From positions 248,001 through 312,000 of the forward strand of contig NZ_JAJNAY010000001.1 in the NCBI RefSeq assembly GCF_021010565.1: a stretch of 64,000 nucleotides of DNA, read 5' to 3'. The notes beneath the pieces were generated by a model. It ran no database searches and was not told where the DNA came from. It worked only from the letters and a program-made list of their open reading frames with translations. This stretch comes from Chryseobacterium turcicum. Lineage in GTDB: Bacteria; Bacteroidota; Bacteroidia; Flavobacteriales; Weeksellaceae. Shown piece after piece: positions 50,919 through 59,531 of the stretch. The position numbers and the translations under genes are program-made. Each line of letters opens with the position of its first letter. Position 1 is the stretch's first letter.

Positions 50919-52442
50919 ATGGCAACGAAAGCACTTTTCAATACGGTAGTTAATTGGTTTATCAAGCAAAGGATAGATCAGATTCAGAATTTTATGGATT
51001 ATCCTATCGATACCCAGAAAGGAATTCTGTTTTCTCAATTATTCCATGCAGAAGACACCGAATATGGCAAGAAATATGGGTTTAATTCGATATCAAGTTA
51101 TCAGGATTTTAAAAATAAAGTTCCTATCGTTTCTTATGAAGAATTTGAGCCGTATGTAGAACGTGCAAGACAAGGGCATAAAGATGTAAGCTGGCCGGGC
51201 TACATCAAGCATTTTGCTAAATCTTCGGGCACAACTAATGCCAAAAGTAAATTTATTCCTATCTCTGCTGAAAGTCTGGAATACTGCCACCTGAAAGCAG
51301 GAAAAGATATGGTGTCAATCTATGCCAATAACCATCCTGAAAATCAGCTTTTCACCAATAAAAATTTGCGTCTTGGCGGTAGTTCTGAATTGTATGCCGA
51401 TTTTAATACAAAATTTGGTGACCTTTCGGCCATTTTAATTGATAACCTTCCTTTTTGGGTAGAAATTACCACAACTCCGAGTAAAAAAGTTTCGTTGATG
51501 GGAGAGTGGGAAAGCAAGCTTAAAGCCATTGTTTCTGAAGTTAAAAATGAAGATGTAGGAAGTATTTTAGGCGTTCCCAGCTGGATGATGGTCCTTTTAC
51601 AAAGAGTTTTAAAAGAAACGGATGTAAAAAGCGTTTCTGAACTTTGGCCAAACCTGGAAGTTTTCTTTCACGGCGGAATTAGCTTTAAACCCTATAAAGA
51701 GCAGTATAAACCGATTATCGGAAAAGATATCAATTACTATGAAATCTACAATGCTTCTGAAGGCTTTTTTGGAATTCAGGACAGATCAAATAGTGATGAA
51801 ATGCTTCTAATGCTCGATTATGGAATTTTCTATGAGTTTATTCCTATGGATGAGTTTTACCATTCTAATCGTAAGGTAGTGAGTCTTGAAGGGGTAGAAG
51901 TAGGAAAAAACTACGCAATGGTAATTACCACCAATGGCGGACTTTGGAGGTATTTAATTGGAGATACGGTGGTTTTCACTTCAATCAGTCCTTTTAGAAT
52001 AAAAATTACGGGTCGTACAAAACATTACATCAATGCCTTTGGGGAAGAGCTGATGATTACTAATGTAGAATCTGCGTTATCTAAAGCTTGTTCGGAAACT
52101 AAATCTTCAGTTACTGATTTTACCGGAGCTCCGATTTTTATGAAAGAAAATGAGGGGGGTGCCCACGAATGGATTTTTGAATTTAGTGAGCATCCTGAAA
52201 ATTTAGAAGTGTTTACTGATATTTTTGACCGTCATCTTAAAACCATTAATTCAGATTACGAAGCCAAAAGATACAATAATATTACATTGAGAAAACCGGT
52301 GGTTCACATCGCTAGACCCAATCTTTTCTATTCCTGGCTTGAATCTAAGGGCAAACTGGGCGGACAAAACAAAGTTCCGAGATTGAGTAACGACAGAGAG
52401 TATATTGATCCTTTATTGGAGCTTAATAGAGTAAGAGTATAA
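50919..52442 (+). CDS. GH3-family acyl-adenylate synthetase
   Basis: A 507-aa protein of the GH3 auxin-responsive family, which belongs to the ANL adenylating enzymes. ATP motifs include FAKSSGTTNAKSKFIPIS (about 105), YEIYNASEGFFGIQ (about 275) and NGGLWRYLIGDTV with FRIKITGRTKHYINAFGEE (about 340-385). Plant members join amino acids to acyl acids; the bacterial substrate is unknown. It stands alone, ending in a shared terminator. Confidence 0.9.
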   Translation: MATKALFNTVVNWFIKQRIDQIQNFMDYPIDTQKGILFSQLFHAEDTEYGKKYGFNSISSYQDFKNKVPIVSYEEFEPYVERARQGHKDVSWPGYIKHFAKSSGTTNAKSKFIPISAESLEYCHLKAGKDMVSIYANNHPENQLFTNKNLRLGGSSELYADFNTKFGDLSAILIDNLPFWVEITTTPSKKVSLMGEWESKLKAIVSEVKNEDVGSILGVPSWMMVLLQRVLKETDVKSVSELWPNLEVFFHGGISFKPYKEQYKPIIGKDINYYEIYNASEGFFGIQDRSNSDEMLLMLDYGIFYEFIPMDEFYHSNRKVVSLEGVEVGKNYAMVITTNGGLWRYLIGDTVVFTSISPFRIKITGRTKHYINAFGEELMITNVESALSKACSETKSSVTDFTGAPIFMKENEGGAHEWIFEFSEHPENLEVFTDIFDRHLKTINSDYEAKRYNNITLRKPVVHIARPNLFYSWLESKGKLGGQNKVPRLSNDREYIDPLLELNRVRV

Positions 52443-52471
52443 AAAAACCGCAGAATTTCTGCGGTTTTTAT
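52441..52471. terminator. Bidirectional terminator
   Basis: AAAAACCGCAGAA and TTCTGCGGTTTTT form a perfect stem with T-runs on both strands, between the convergent GH3 gene and the minus-strand lipoprotein genes. Confidence 0.92.
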
Positions 52472-52474
52472 GTT

Positions 52475-52879
52475 TTATTTCTTTAAATCTTCTTTCAGCT
52501 TTTTCGCACCGTCTTCTACTTTCTGAGCGCCTTTTGAAGCAGCATCTTTTACACCTTTGCTCACATCTTGAGCTCCCGATTTTAAGTCTTTTCCTACTTT
52601 ATGGGCTTCGTCTTTAATATCTTTACCGGCTTTACTGATGTCTTCTTTTGCTTTTTGAGCCGTATTGTCTATTTTGTTACCTGCTTCATCTACGGTATTT
52701 TTAATATCGCTTTTCGCTTTATCTATTTTTGAAGTATCTACCAATCCGGTACCGACTTCTGTAGTCGTTGTAGTCGTTACAGATCCGTCAGGATTTTCAG
52801 TTTTTTCAGTTGTTGATGATTTTGTGCATGCAACAAATAGTGTAGACACAGCTACTGCTGCTAAAATGTGCTTTTTCAT
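52475..52879 (-). CDS. Lipoprotein with LEA-like Lys/Asp repeats
   Basis: A 134-aa lipoprotein. The signal peptide ends in the lipobox LFVAC (Cys18). A Thr/Ser-rich stretch (25-45) leads into repeated amphipathic segments such as KAKEDISKAGKDIKDEAHKV and KSGAQDVSKGVKDAASKGAQ, with an 11-residue-like rhythm of Lys, Asp and Ala as in late-embryogenesis-abundant-type proteins. It is likely to be periplasmic and disordered until bound. No enzyme motif is seen. Confidence 0.8.
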   Translation of the reverse strand: MKKHILAAVAVSTLFVACTKSSTTEKTENPDGSVTTTTTTEVGTGLVDTSKIDKAKSDIKNTVDEAGNKIDNTAQKAKEDISKAGKDIKDEAHKVGKDLKSGAQDVSKGVKDAASKGAQKVEDGAKKLKEDLKK

Positions 52880-52895
52880 AGTGTATATTTTTTAA

Positions 52896-53234
52896 TTATT
52901 CTGTTGTTTTTGTTTCAATTGATTTATTTTCAGCTGCTTTTAGTTTTTTCTCAGCTTCTGCTTTCTTTTTATTCTCTTTTTCAAGTTCTAGGGTAATTCT
53001 TTTTTCTTCCTGTTGCAATTTTAATACCTCTTTTAAAGAATCCTGATATTTCTGCGAAGACATTCGTATTTGTCTTGCAATATCTACAGAAGTAGCCCCT
53101 GGCGAAAAAGAATCTATTGCGGTCGTATCGTATTTAATTTTTAATTCCTGAGTGGTATCTACAACTGGTTCGCGTTTAGAACAGGCAAGTGTTAATAAAG
53201 ATAAAATTAGACTGGCAAAAACTACATTTTTCAT
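52896..53234 (-). CDS. Hypothetical lipoprotein, 112 aa
   Basis: A signal peptide with lipobox LTLAC (Cys18) is followed by SKREP and a charged region. The second half is a long coiled coil (SLKEVLKLQQEEKRITLELEKE) and ends in Lys/Glu/Ala. I do not recognise a family. It begins 4 bp after the upstream phosphatase-like gene, so it belongs to the mutL-led minus-strand block. Confidence 0.75.
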   Translation of the reverse strand: MKNVVFASLILSLLTLACSKREPVVDTTQELKIKYDTTAIDSFSPGATSVDIARQIRMSSQKYQDSLKEVLKLQQEEKRITLELEKENKKKAEAEKKLKAAENKSIETKTTE

Positions 53235-53238
53235 GCAA

Positions 53239-54234
53239 CTAATTTAATAGAAATTCGGCAATTACAGGATAGTGATCCGATAATTTTACAGAATAATCTA
53301 CCTTATAGCTTTTAGGAATAATGCTGCTCGATGCAAAAATATAATCTATTCTCAAAGGAAATTTATAATCATGGAAACTTGTAGAGCTGCCATTTCCGGC
53401 TTTTACAAATACATCATCTAAGTTTTTAACCAAATTATAATATTCCCAAGAATTAGGAACCGAATTAAAATCTCCCGCAAGAATCACAGGATAAGGGGAA
53501 TGATCAACCGCTTTTCTGATTTTTCTTACCTGATCTTCGTGTGTTTTGAAAGTAGGAATCAGTCTTGAAAGTAAGGCTTCAATTTTATTTTTTTCTTGCT
53601 TCTCAGAGTTTTTGTCCTCCATTCCAAGCATATTTTTATTGAGTCTGAAAGGTTCCAGATAAACATTGATAACCCTTACTATTTTACCATTAATATCAAT
53701 GTCTGCATAAAAAGAATTGCCTTTAGAATCGTCATTGATTAAATCTCCCTGTCTAATAATTTTATGTTTGGTTTTTAATATCACCGAAGGATATTTTATC
53801 AAATCACTTCTTACCGCTCTGTTGGTATCTTTTTCCTGAACCAAAATAATATCGGCATTTTGATCCGTAATATATTTTTTTACCTTACTCCAACCTGAGC
53901 TTCCATATTTTACATTAAATGTTAAAACTTTTAGGTCTGTTTTTGCGGAATCGATTTCGTTGTTTTTCGGTGAAAAGTTGACCCATCGTCTTACAGGATT
54001 ATAAAAAATAAATGTTGAAAGAATAAAAACGAGTGCTATTTTCTTCTTTTTAATAATCCAAATTAGGGTAAATATCAGATGGGCAAAAATTAAATAAGGA
54101 AAACCGAGCGAAAGAAGATTGAGCTTGCTGAAATAATTGGGTGGTATCCAGGCATTCGCAAATGTACTAAGTAATAATATTAAAACTCCTAGATGGATGA
54201 AAAGTAAAAAAGGAAACCGCTTCATGAAACTCAA
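53239..54234 (-). CDS. Membrane-anchored EEP-family protein B
   Basis: A 331-aa endonuclease/exonuclease/phosphatase (EEP) domain protein with about three N-terminal membrane helices (1-90). Catalytic motifs are LTFNVKYG, DIILVQEKD, ILAGDFNSVPNSWEYY and LSDHYPVIAEF, all needed for a DNase I-like site. Substrate could be a nucleic acid or a phospholipid/phosphoester; the membrane helices favour the latter. It is a tandem paralogue of the next gene upstream. Confidence 0.88.
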   Translation of the reverse strand: MSFMKRFPFLLFIHLGVLILLLSTFANAWIPPNYFSKLNLLSLGFPYLIFAHLIFTLIWIIKKKKIALVFILSTFIFYNPVRRWVNFSPKNNEIDSAKTDLKVLTFNVKYGSSGWSKVKKYITDQNADIILVQEKDTNRAVRSDLIKYPSVILKTKHKIIRQGDLINDDSKGNSFYADIDINGKIVRVINVYLEPFRLNKNMLGMEDKNSEKQEKNKIEALLSRLIPTFKTHEDQVRKIRKAVDHSPYPVILAGDFNSVPNSWEYYNLVKNLDDVFVKAGNGSSTSFHDYKFPLRIDYIFASSSIIPKSYKVDYSVKLSDHYPVIAEFLLN

Positions 54235-54295
54235 AATATCTGTTGAGTAACAAAAATTCTGCCAATCAGTGATTTATGAAATTTGAATAGCGATT

Positions 54296-55288
54296 TTAAT
54301 CTATTTTGAAAGTAGCTATCACCGGAAAATGATCAGAAAGATTGACCGAATGGTCAACAGTATAGCTCACTGGTTTTATAGATTCTGAAGTGAAAATATA
54401 ATCTATTCTTAAAGGATATTTATAATCGTGAAAGCTTGTTCCGCTGCCTCTTCCTACTTCATAGAAAGCATCTTTAAGGCCAGTTCCCAAGTGATAATAT
54501 TCATAAGAGTTGGGAACAGAGTTTAAATCTCCTACTAAAATTACAGGATAGGGAGAATCTTCAATATTTTGGCGTATGGTTGCTATTTGTTCCTGATGTT
54601 TTTTAAACGTAGGAATTAATCGCTTTACAATACTTTTTACTTTTTGCTCGTCTTGCTCACTATTTCCGTTGAGTTTGACCATGCTTTTTTCAAATTTGAA
54701 AGGTTGAAGATAGGTATTGATGATGCGGTAGGTTTTTCCTTTGATTTCTATATCGGTTAATTCTACAGAAGCATTGAAGTCTTCATTGTACATGCCTGCA
54801 AATAACTCTTTATGAAATACTTGTTTGTATTTTGAGTAGGTCCCAACGATTGGGTTTTTATATTTTTTTTCTAAATTATTAAACTGATACTCGTAATCTG
54901 CATCTTCCTGAATTAATACAATATCAGCATTTTGTTCATTAATAAATTTCTCAATGTTTTCTGGACCAAATTTCCCCCCTTTTACATTGAAAGTAACAAT
55001 TTTAAGATTTGCTGTTTCTTTACTTTCAGAAGAATAATTAACCCATCTTTTGACAGGATTCAAGAAAAATAAACCTAAAAACATAAAGACAAATGCTCTT
55101 TTTTTCCAGCTAAAAATCCAGAAAAAAGTGAGTAAAATATATCCGACTACCAAAATTGGAAAACCTAAAGGCAATAAATTAAACCAAGGGAAAATTTTTG
55201 GTGGAATATAAGCATTCAGTAAAACTCCTGTTAGCAGCAGTAATAATCCTAAATGTAGAATGAGAAATATTAGTCGGAAAATTTTCAC
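54296..55288 (-). CDS. Membrane-anchored EEP-family protein A
   Basis: A 330-aa paralogue of the gene at 53239 with the same plan: about three membrane helices, then the EEP domain with VTFNVKGGKFG, DIVLIQEDAD, ILVGDLNSVPNSYEYYHLG and LSDHFPVIATF. Shared segments such as SFHDYKYPLRIDYIF show recent duplication. It starts 7 bp after the rhomboid gene and a 61-bp gap separates it from copy B. Confidence 0.88.
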   Translation of the reverse strand: MKIFRLIFLILHLGLLLLLTGVLLNAYIPPKIFPWFNLLPLGFPILVVGYILLTFFWIFSWKKRAFVFMFLGLFFLNPVKRWVNYSSESKETANLKIVTFNVKGGKFGPENIEKFINEQNADIVLIQEDADYEYQFNNLEKKYKNPIVGTYSKYKQVFHKELFAGMYNEDFNASVELTDIEIKGKTYRIINTYLQPFKFEKSMVKLNGNSEQDEQKVKSIVKRLIPTFKKHQEQIATIRQNIEDSPYPVILVGDLNSVPNSYEYYHLGTGLKDAFYEVGRGSGTSFHDYKYPLRIDYIFTSESIKPVSYTVDHSVNLSDHFPVIATFKID

Positions 55289-55294
55289 AATCTG

Positions 55295-56026
55295 TTATTT
55301 GAATCGGTATAAATGTCTTTTCCAAATAAGAGCTAAAATAAATCCAACGATTGCACCTCCTACGTGAGCTAAATGCGCAATTCCCCCAACATTTCCGGTA
55401 ACACCTAATGCTATAGAAACAACAATGACTACTGGTAGTACATATTTTACTTTTACTGGAACGGGAATAAACATGATGCCGATTTTTGCTTCCGGATATA
55501 AGGTAGCAAAAGCTGCGATAACCCCGAAGATTGCTCCGGATGCACCTACCATTGGTACTGAAATAATATCTTTTAAATTTTCTATTAATCCTTGTTGAAC
55601 TAAAACAGCTTCTGGGTTTCCTCTAAATTGAACAGATTCTCCAGCTAGATAACTATTAATATCAAACCCAAAACTCTCTAAACTTCCTTTTATTTGTTCG
55701 ACTTCAACAAAATTCCATAAATTGAATAAGAAAAAGGCACCCAGCCCACTTAAAAAATACAGAATTAAAAACTTTTTGTCACCCAAACTTTGTTCTAGTA
55801 TGGGGCCAAAGCTAAACAGTGTCAACATATTGAATAAAATATGCATAAAACTTCCATGCATAAACATGTGAGTGATGATTTGCCAAGAGTGAAAAAAGGG
55901 CGAGAATGGATAGAACGCCGCTAAATATGCATTTACTTGATTGTTATTTAGAAGAGTCACTACAATAAATACAATAACATTTATTATAATCAAACCTCTG
56001 GTAAGTGGGGGTATATTATTAAACAT
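55295..56026 (-). CDS. Rhomboid intramembrane serine protease
   Basis: A 243-aa rhomboid with six membrane helices. The active site Ser163 is in GASGAIFG, and the catalytic His is in LAHVGGAIVG near 222; HGSFMHILFNM carries the conserved His-rich loop. A 50-residue insertion (about 107-157) lies before the active-site helix, longer than in GlpG. It starts 4 bp after the mutL stop. Confidence 0.92.
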   Translation of the reverse strand: MFNNIPPLTRGLIIINVIVFIVVTLLNNNQVNAYLAAFYPFSPFFHSWQIITHMFMHGSFMHILFNMLTLFSFGPILEQSLGDKKFLILYFLSGLGAFFLFNLWNFVEVEQIKGSLESFGFDINSYLAGESVQFRGNPEAVLVQQGLIENLKDIISVPMVGASGAIFGVIAAFATLYPEAKIGIMFIPVPVKVKYVLPVVIVVSIALGVTGNVGGIAHLAHVGGAIVGFILALIWKRHLYRFK

Positions 56027-56030
56027 CTAT

Positions 56031-57812
56031 TTAAAATTTATTTTTAAAATCATTAAACGGAATTTCATAAAAACATCTTTTCCCGTTGGGTAAAAACTCA
56101 GGGAAACCAAGTGCTGTAAAATCTTTAATTAGCTGTTCGGCATCAATTTTATAGATAAAATCAAAACGTGATTTCGAATGCATTTTGTTCCATTTGTTTT
56201 GGTAAAACTGCATAAATTCTTTTTCGTTTTTATATTCTAAAATCTCAAAAAGACTTTCTAAAAACGTCATCACCTGAGATTCTTTCAAACCTTCAGGCAC
56301 CGCTTCAATTCTTAACACATTTTCGTGAGCAATGTGCATATCAAAACCAATTTCGGGAAGATATTTATTAATTGATTTATACTTGGCCTTCTCGGTTTCA
56401 TTCATGTGGTATTCCAACGAAAACAAAAGAGATTGACTGTTGTTTGTAGCTTTTTTAGATTTTTTATTATTTTCTGTTACCAAAAGACGGTGCATTCTGC
56501 CTAAATCAAGCATTAATGTGCGGTCTCCTTTATTGAAAAGCCAATATCCATTAGGAAGGCGCATTAAATCTTCGTCAAAGTCTTCATCTTCAAAAAGATT
56601 GATTTTTGAAGGTTCCGCAGAGATATTCTGATGGTACATTTCTGTAAGGTTCTGAATTTCTGCTTTTATAGACTGTCTTTCTTCTAAAAAAGGATTGTAA
56701 TTGCGGTCAACAATAATTTCCGGCATTTTAAGGGTTCCGATATTATTGCTTTTGCTCGGAAAACTTTGATGCATTATCGCATCAAGTTTTGGGTCTCTTT
56801 CAAAATCAAGACTTGGTGCTACATTGTAAATTCCTAAAGAACGTTTGATGGTAGAGCGGAGTAGGGCGAAAATAAGATGCTCATCTTCAAATTTTACTTC
56901 CGTTTTTTGTGGATGAATATTAACATCAATCTTTTCAGGGTCTAATTCCAGGAAAAGAAAAAACGTAGGAATATATCCAGGTAAAAGCAATCCTTCAAAA
57001 GCTTCTTGAACGGCTTTGTTGAAATACGGACTTTTAAAAAATCTTCCATTTACAAAAAGGAATTGTTCGCCACGTGTTTTTTTAGATCCTTCAGGTTTTG
57101 CTACAAAACCATGAAGTTGGCACCATAAAATATCTTCTTTAATAGGAATCAGTTGTGGATGTAGCTTTCTGCCGAAAATATCGACAATTCGCTGCATCTG
57201 AGTTCCTTTTCTTAATTTAAAAATCGGTTCGTCATCATGAAAAAGAGAAAACTCTAAACCTTCATGAGCGAGTGCAACACGCTGAAATTCATCAATAACG
57301 TGTCGGAATTCAATATTATTATTTTTAAGAAACTTTCTTCTTGCAGGAACATTATAGAAAAGATTTTTAACTAAAAAATTAGAACCTTCCGAGGTTTGCA
57401 CCGGCTCCTGAAACTGGAAAACTCCGCCTTCAATGTAAATATTGGTTCCTAAAGCTGCGTCTTTAAGTTTAGTTTTTAATTCTACCTGAGAAACAGCAGC
57501 AATAGAAGCCAAAGCTTCACCACGGAATCCCTTAGTTGCTATTTTAAAAATATCTTCAGTTCCTCTTATTTTTGATGTAGCGTGTCTTTCAAAAGACATT
57601 CTTGCATCGGTCTCAGACATTCCTTTTCCATCATCAACTACCTGAATAAGGTTTTTCCCCGCATCTCTTACAATCAGCTCTATTTTTGTTGCTCCCGCAT
57701 CAATAGAATTTTCCAAAAGTTCTTTTACAATAGATGCAGGACGCTGCACCACCTCACCGGCTGCGATTTGGTTGGCTACATGATCGGGTAAAAGTTGAAT
57801 AATATCTGACAT
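56031..57812 (-). CDS. mutL: DNA mismatch repair protein MutL
   Basis: A 593-aa MutL. The start at 57812 (MSDIIQLLPDHV) is chosen; a longer frame from 57851 adds a hydrophobic 13-residue run not expected in MutL. The GHKL ATPase part is complete: ELLENSIDAGATKIEL, VDDGKGMSETDA, and FRGEALASIAAV. The C-terminal dimer domain is less usual: DQHA(x)2E(x)4E appears as LDLGRMHRLLV and CPHGRP as LPNGKR. That suggests loss of the latent nuclease. It leads a transcript with rhomboid and EEP genes. Confidence 0.94.
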   Translation of the reverse strand: MSDIIQLLPDHVANQIAAGEVVQRPASIVKELLENSIDAGATKIELIVRDAGKNLIQVVDDGKGMSETDARMSFERHATSKIRGTEDIFKIATKGFRGEALASIAAVSQVELKTKLKDAALGTNIYIEGGVFQFQEPVQTSEGSNFLVKNLFYNVPARRKFLKNNNIEFRHVIDEFQRVALAHEGLEFSLFHDDEPIFKLRKGTQMQRIVDIFGRKLHPQLIPIKEDILWCQLHGFVAKPEGSKKTRGEQFLFVNGRFFKSPYFNKAVQEAFEGLLLPGYIPTFFLFLELDPEKIDVNIHPQKTEVKFEDEHLIFALLRSTIKRSLGIYNVAPSLDFERDPKLDAIMHQSFPSKSNNIGTLKMPEIIVDRNYNPFLEERQSIKAEIQNLTEMYHQNISAEPSKINLFEDEDFDEDLMRLPNGYWLFNKGDRTLMLDLGRMHRLLVTENNKKSKKATNNSQSLLFSLEYHMNETEKAKYKSINKYLPEIGFDMHIAHENVLRIEAVPEGLKESQVMTFLESLFEILEYKNEKEFMQFYQNKWNKMHSKSRFDFIYKIDAEQLIKDFTALGFPEFLPNGKRCFYEIPFNDFKNKF

Positions 57813-57918
57813 AAATGAGTATGAACTTACAAAAATAAGCAAAGCAAACAAGATTTAAAATAATAAAACCCTGAATTAAGATTAAGTTATCCCGAACTTT
57901 TGCACAATTTTATTAACA

Positions 57919-57952
57919 AAAAGCCTCTGTTTGAAAAAACAAACAAAGGCTC
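57919..57952 (-). terminator. Terminator of the DUF1275 gene
   Basis: AGCCTTTGTTTG and CAAACAGAGGCT with a T-run on the minus strand. Confidence 0.75.
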
Positions 57953-57996
57953 CAAACTAAGTATATGCAATTTGTGCTGCTACTTTAAAATAATTG

Positions 57997-58851
57997 CTAC
58001 ATCATTTTTTCTTCTAAAATCAATTTAGATTTTTCCGGTCGTTTTTGTTTTACGACGACTTCGGCGCTTCCGTGTATTCTGTCGTATAAATAAGCCATCA
58101 GATTAGGCTTTTTATAAATCTTTGAATATCGGTAGTTGGTGTAGAAATGTCTTAGGTGAATTTTGTAAAGATCATACCCGATAACGACCACCAAACAACT
58201 ACTGATGACATAAAATACACTGAATTCAAGATAATAATACGTTAAACCCGAAAATACAGCGCCCATCACATAAGCAAGCATTACGCTTGATAAAAGCTTT
58301 GCTCTTGCAATCAACTCAGGGTCTTTTCTGTATTTTTTGTGCGTAAACATAGACATTAGAATCCCCAAGTCGGTGGTTGTTCCGGTAAGATGGGTAGTTT
58401 TTACCAAAAAGTTTGAGATACTCGCCGTTAAACCATTCTGCAAACCCGTTGCAAAAAGCATTAAAGCGACTAGGTATTCTGCTTCTTCCAGCGTTTTCTG
58501 ATAATAAAACTGACCGTAAATTCCTACTGCTAAAAGACATAAAATCTCAATAACAATAGGCATTGCGTGAGCAAAATACTTACTTTTTTTATTGAAGTTG
58601 ATAACGAAAAAGTTGGCGGTAAAACTTCCGAAAAAGAATAAGAAGATCCAGGCTCCGACAACCGCAACCTGATTCCAGTTTCCTTTGCTTATTTCTGCTG
58701 CAAAAACAGCATAATGCCCTGTTACGTTTGAGGTAAATGAGAGAAATATTAATAGAGATGCAATATTTATAGTTCCTGCCGTAAAAGCAGTCAGCGTCCC
58801 CAGTTTTATGTTGTCTCCCAACGTCCTGCTGTTACTATAATTTCTTAACAT
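57997..58851 (-). CDS. DUF1275 (YoaK-type) membrane protein
   Basis: A 284-aa DUF1275 protein with six or so membrane helices. It opens with LGTLTAFTAGTINIASLLIFL and has SNVTGHYA, the GLQNGLTASISNFLVKTTHLTGTTTDLGI stretch and MGAVFSGLTYYYL. The charged C-terminal 50 residues are cytoplasmic. The function of the family is unknown. It shares a short gap with the next upstream gene. Confidence 0.88.
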   Translation of the reverse strand: MLRNYSNSRTLGDNIKLGTLTAFTAGTINIASLLIFLSFTSNVTGHYAVFAAEISKGNWNQVAVVGAWIFLFFFGSFTANFFVINFNKKSKYFAHAMPIVIEILCLLAVGIYGQFYYQKTLEEAEYLVALMLFATGLQNGLTASISNFLVKTTHLTGTTTDLGILMSMFTHKKYRKDPELIARAKLLSSVMLAYVMGAVFSGLTYYYLEFSVFYVISSCLVVVIGYDLYKIHLRHFYTNYRYSKIYKKPNLMAYLYDRIHGSAEVVVKQKRPEKSKLILEEKMM

Positions 58852-58887
58852 TTTAATTAAATTTTAAATAGTGATACATTGAGAGTA

Positions 58888-59385
58888 TTAAACTTCTACA
58901 AAGACTTCTGCAAGTCTGCCTCTTTCAGGCATAAACTCCGGAGTTCCCAATACCATTTCATGAGAAACCAATTCTTTACACTTTTTGAGGTAAGGATTTA
59001 AATCAAATTTTCCTTTGGTATTTTTATTTTTAAGCGAAGGCGAATAGTAGGCTTCTGTAATTTCTTCAGCTTCTACATAATTGTTGAATGCTCTCTGGAA
59101 GCTTCCTGAAAAAACATCGCAAACAACCTTGTGTACTAATTGCGGATACTTGTTAACAATAATTCCGTAGGCATCACAAAATTCCTGCGTTCTTATTTTG
59201 CTGAAAATGTTAGATTTTGTGGTGAAGAGAAGATCTCTGATAGAATCTCCCATGTCGTAACCCGATACCAGTAAAATTTTGTACTGAGTGTCATTTTCCT
59301 CTGCGTTTTTCTCTTTTAAAACTCTTTTTAAAATATTTAAAGATTCAAGAGAATAATCTGTTGCTATTAAAATGGTTTTGATCAT
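58888..59385 (-). CDS. Universal-stress-like protein, 165 aa
   Basis: The N-terminal 60 residues (KTILIATDYSLESLNILKRV) look like the first strand and helix of a UspA fold. The remainder (IRTQEFCDAYGIIVNKYPQL, TPEFMPERGRLAEVFVEV) does not show the usual ATP-binding G-x2-G-x9-G-S. I would call it only Usp-like. A minus-strand -7-like TAGTTTTG lies at 59424-59431, upstream of its start. It precedes the DUF1275 gene by 37 bp. Confidence 0.65.
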   Translation of the reverse strand: MIKTILIATDYSLESLNILKRVLKEKNAEENDTQYKILLVSGYDMGDSIRDLLFTTKSNIFSKIRTQEFCDAYGIIVNKYPQLVHKVVCDVFSGSFQRAFNNYVEAEEITEAYYSPSLKNKNTKGKFDLNPYLKKCKELVSHEMVLGTPEFMPERGRLAEVFVEV

Positions 59386-59531
59386 ATCTTTAGATTTAGT
59401 TATGTACTGTCTTTTTGATAATACAAAACTATATCTGTAAGATTAGAAGCTCTTTGGAACGAAATTAAAATGTAATTAAAGAGATTAAAATGAGATTAGA
59501 ATTTCATTTAAAGAAAAGCTTCTTTTTGAAG

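Noticed and set aside
57813..57851. N-terminal extension of MutL
   Set aside because: The 13 added residues are hydrophobic and lie across a promoter-like TATTTTTG on the minus strand; the standard MutL start is at 57812.
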